Below are positions 5,839 to 6,970 of a stretch of 6,970 bases of DNA, piece by piece. The translations under genes and the position numbers were made by a program. The number at the start of each line of letters is the position of its first letter. The first letter of the stretch is position 1. The stretch is from Verrucomicrobiales bacterium (GTDB lineage: Bacteria > Verrucomicrobiota > Verrucomicrobiia > Limisphaerales > UBA9464). Under the pieces are notes generated by a model, which was not told the origin of the DNA, did no database searches, and saw nothing but the letters and a program-made list of their open reading frames with translations. The stretch covers positions 342-7,311 of the forward strand of contig DLVS01000808.1 of NCBI GenBank assembly GCA_003445095.1, written 5' to 3'.

Positions 5839-6970
5839 ATGAGCTCATATCCCTTGGTTCCGAATTCGCTGTATCGGTCGGAGTTTGAACACGACGCCTG
5901 TGGTGTTGGCTTTATCGCCAACATCTCGGGGCGCAAAGAGCAGCGAATCGTTCAATATGCCATCGAGGCGTTGAACAGTTTGTCTCACCGCGGTGCGCTG
6001 GATGCCGACGCCAAGACTGGTGACGGCGCCGGAATCCTGGTGCAGTTGCCCAAACCTTTTTTCAAACGCGAGGCGGACAAGCTCGGTGTGAAGGCGGTGG
6101 AAGAAGAGGACCTCGCGGTTGGCTTCGTCTTTGCGCCCACGGGAAACAAGTACGTTGTCGCCAAGTGTCGCCAATTTGTCGAAGAAGCGTGCGCCAAGTA
6201 CGGAATCCATTTTCTCGCGTGGCGGCCGGTACCGACTAATCCCCGCTGTCTCGGCGAGAAGGCGCGGTCCACGATGCCGGAGATTATGCAGTGCCTTCTC
6301 GGGCGAGATTTGAGTTGGAGTCCCGACGAGTTTGAACGGAAGTTGTTTCTGGCCCGAAATCACGCGGAACGGGCAGCGACGGCGGAGAAAGTGGACGGCT
6401 TCTATTGCCCGTCGTTCAGCGCCCGAACGATCGTTTACAAAGGGCTCTTTAACGCGCCGCAGTTGCCCAAGTTTTATTTGGACCTCAAGGATCCCCTCTT
6501 CGTTTCGGCGTTGGCCATCTTCCATCAACGTTACTCGACGAATACCTTCCCAACCTGGCACCTCGCCCACCCGTATCGAATGCTCGCGCATAACGGCGAG
6601 ATCAATACGCTGCTGGGAAACAAGAACTGGACCCGAGCCCGTGAGACCGAGCTCGAGTCAGCGGTGTGGGGAGAGGAAATCGAGACGCTACGACCGTTGA
6701 TCCAACCGGGCGGCTCTGATTCATCCGCGCTCGATAACGCGCTCGAAGCACTCGACCTTTCCGGACGGAATCTGCTGCATTCGGTGACTATGTTGGCGCC
6801 TGAGGCCTGGGAAAATGCTCCCGGCATGGACCCCAAGCTCCGGGCCTATTACCAATATCACGCCTGCCTCAACGAACCCTGGGATGGCCCCGCCGCCGTG
6901 GTCTTTTCGGATGGCCGGATTATTGGCGCGACTCTTGATCGCAACGGTCTGCGAGATCGGAAGAGCGGCG
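5839..6970 (+). CDS. gltB: Glutamate synthase (GOGAT) large subunit, N-terminal glutaminase part only
   Basis: Glutamate synthase makes two glutamates from glutamine and 2-oxoglutarate, the second step of ammonium assimilation, in the cytoplasm. About 377 codons are present of roughly 1500 in the family; the rest is beyond the window. The class II glutamine amidotransferase domain is unmistakable: HDACGVGF at 18-25, with Cys21 expected to become the N-terminal nucleophile after removal of a 20-residue propeptide; SHRGA 49-53; GDGAG 61-65; FHQRYSTNTFPTW 228-240; HNGEINT 251-257; GGSDSSALDN 291-300; NEPWDGPA 345-352; DRNGLR 367-372. The glutaminase residues look complete. After DRNGLR the family continues with Pro and an aromatic-rich strand, but here it reads DRKSG, encoded by apparent adapter sequence, so residues 373-377 should be discarded and the true sequence ends at 6953. 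Whether the enzyme uses NADPH (with GltD) or ferredoxin cannot be told, since the distinguishing region lies downstream. It is transcribed divergently from the sigma factor gene. Confidence 0.96.
   Translation, partial: MSSYPLVPNSLYRSEFEHDACGVGFIANISGRKEQRIVQYAIEALNSLSHRGALDADAKTGDGAGILVQLPKPFFKREADKLGVKAVEEEDLAVGFVFAPTGNKYVVAKCRQFVEEACAKYGIHFLAWRPVPTNPRCLGEKARSTMPEIMQCLLGRDLSWSPDEFERKLFLARNHAERAATAEKVDGFYCPSFSARTIVYKGLFNAPQLPKFYLDLKDPLFVSALAIFHQRYSTNTFPTWHLAHPYRMLAHNGEINTLLGNKNWTRARETELESAVWGEEIETLRPLIQPGGSDSSALDNALEALDLSGRNLLHSVTMLAPEAWENAPGMDPKLRAYYQYHACLNEPWDGPAAVVFSDGRIIGATLDRNGLRDRKSG
6954..6970 (+). other. Probable Illumina adapter read-through at a contig end
   Basis: Bases 6954-6968 read AGATCGGAAGAGCGG, identical to the first 15 bases of an older Illumina paired-end adapter (the first 13 are shared by TruSeq adapters). 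The match begins exactly where the glutamate synthase protein loses its conserved continuation after DRNGLR. The final CG at 6969-6970 does not fit the adapter I remember and may be error. These bases should be trimmed. Confidence 0.88.

Noticed and set aside
5845..6591. A 248-codon open frame on the minus strand opposite gltB.
   Set aside because: It lies entirely antisense to a gene with a dense run of GOGAT motifs, has no recognisable domain and is explained by the codon bias of the GC-rich plus-strand gene.

Overview
The window looks like bacterial chromosome from the PVC superphylum, most likely Verrucomicrobiota (Pedosphaera/Limisphaerales-like), with Planctomycetota as the alternative. 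The main reason is a sigma factor opening with a TTHWTIVL-type N-terminus next to a giant membrane Ser/Thr kinase that has an N-terminal CxxC...CxxC ribbon, an RD kinase domain, one membrane helix, an RGWEWRHLW linker and a WD40 C-terminus. I know this pairing as abundant in those phyla. It is a family-level judgement from reading, not a search result.

Layout. Positions 1-5557 hold three minus-strand genes read in the order sigma factor (4805-5557), WD40 protein kinase (1270-4728), and exported FG-GAP/VCBS repeat protein (from 1240, running off the left edge). The gaps are 76 and 29 bases, no terminator-like hairpin is seen, and clear ribosome binding sites precede the second and third genes. 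They are probably one transcription unit. Positions 5558-5838 form a 281-base divergent intergenic region. From 5839 on the plus strand lies the N-terminal quarter of the large subunit of glutamate synthase (gltB), cut by the end of the window.

How the genes may work together. The sigma factor has no anti-sigma gene beside it. The plausible control input is the co-encoded transmembrane kinase, whose large C-terminal double propeller lies on the far side of the membrane from the kinase domain. The third gene encodes a secreted seven-repeat, probably calcium-binding propeller protein, which could be a ligand, a partner or simply an output. These links are inference from gene order. gltB is a housekeeping nitrogen-assimilation gene facing the other way and need not be related.

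The last 17 bases (6954-6970) are very probably not genomic. They begin with 15 bases matching the start of an Illumina paired-end adapter, exactly where the conserved GOGAT sequence DRNGLR stops making sense. The right edge is therefore likely a contig end with adapter read-through. No tRNA, rRNA, CRISPR array, insertion sequence or other mobile element was seen.
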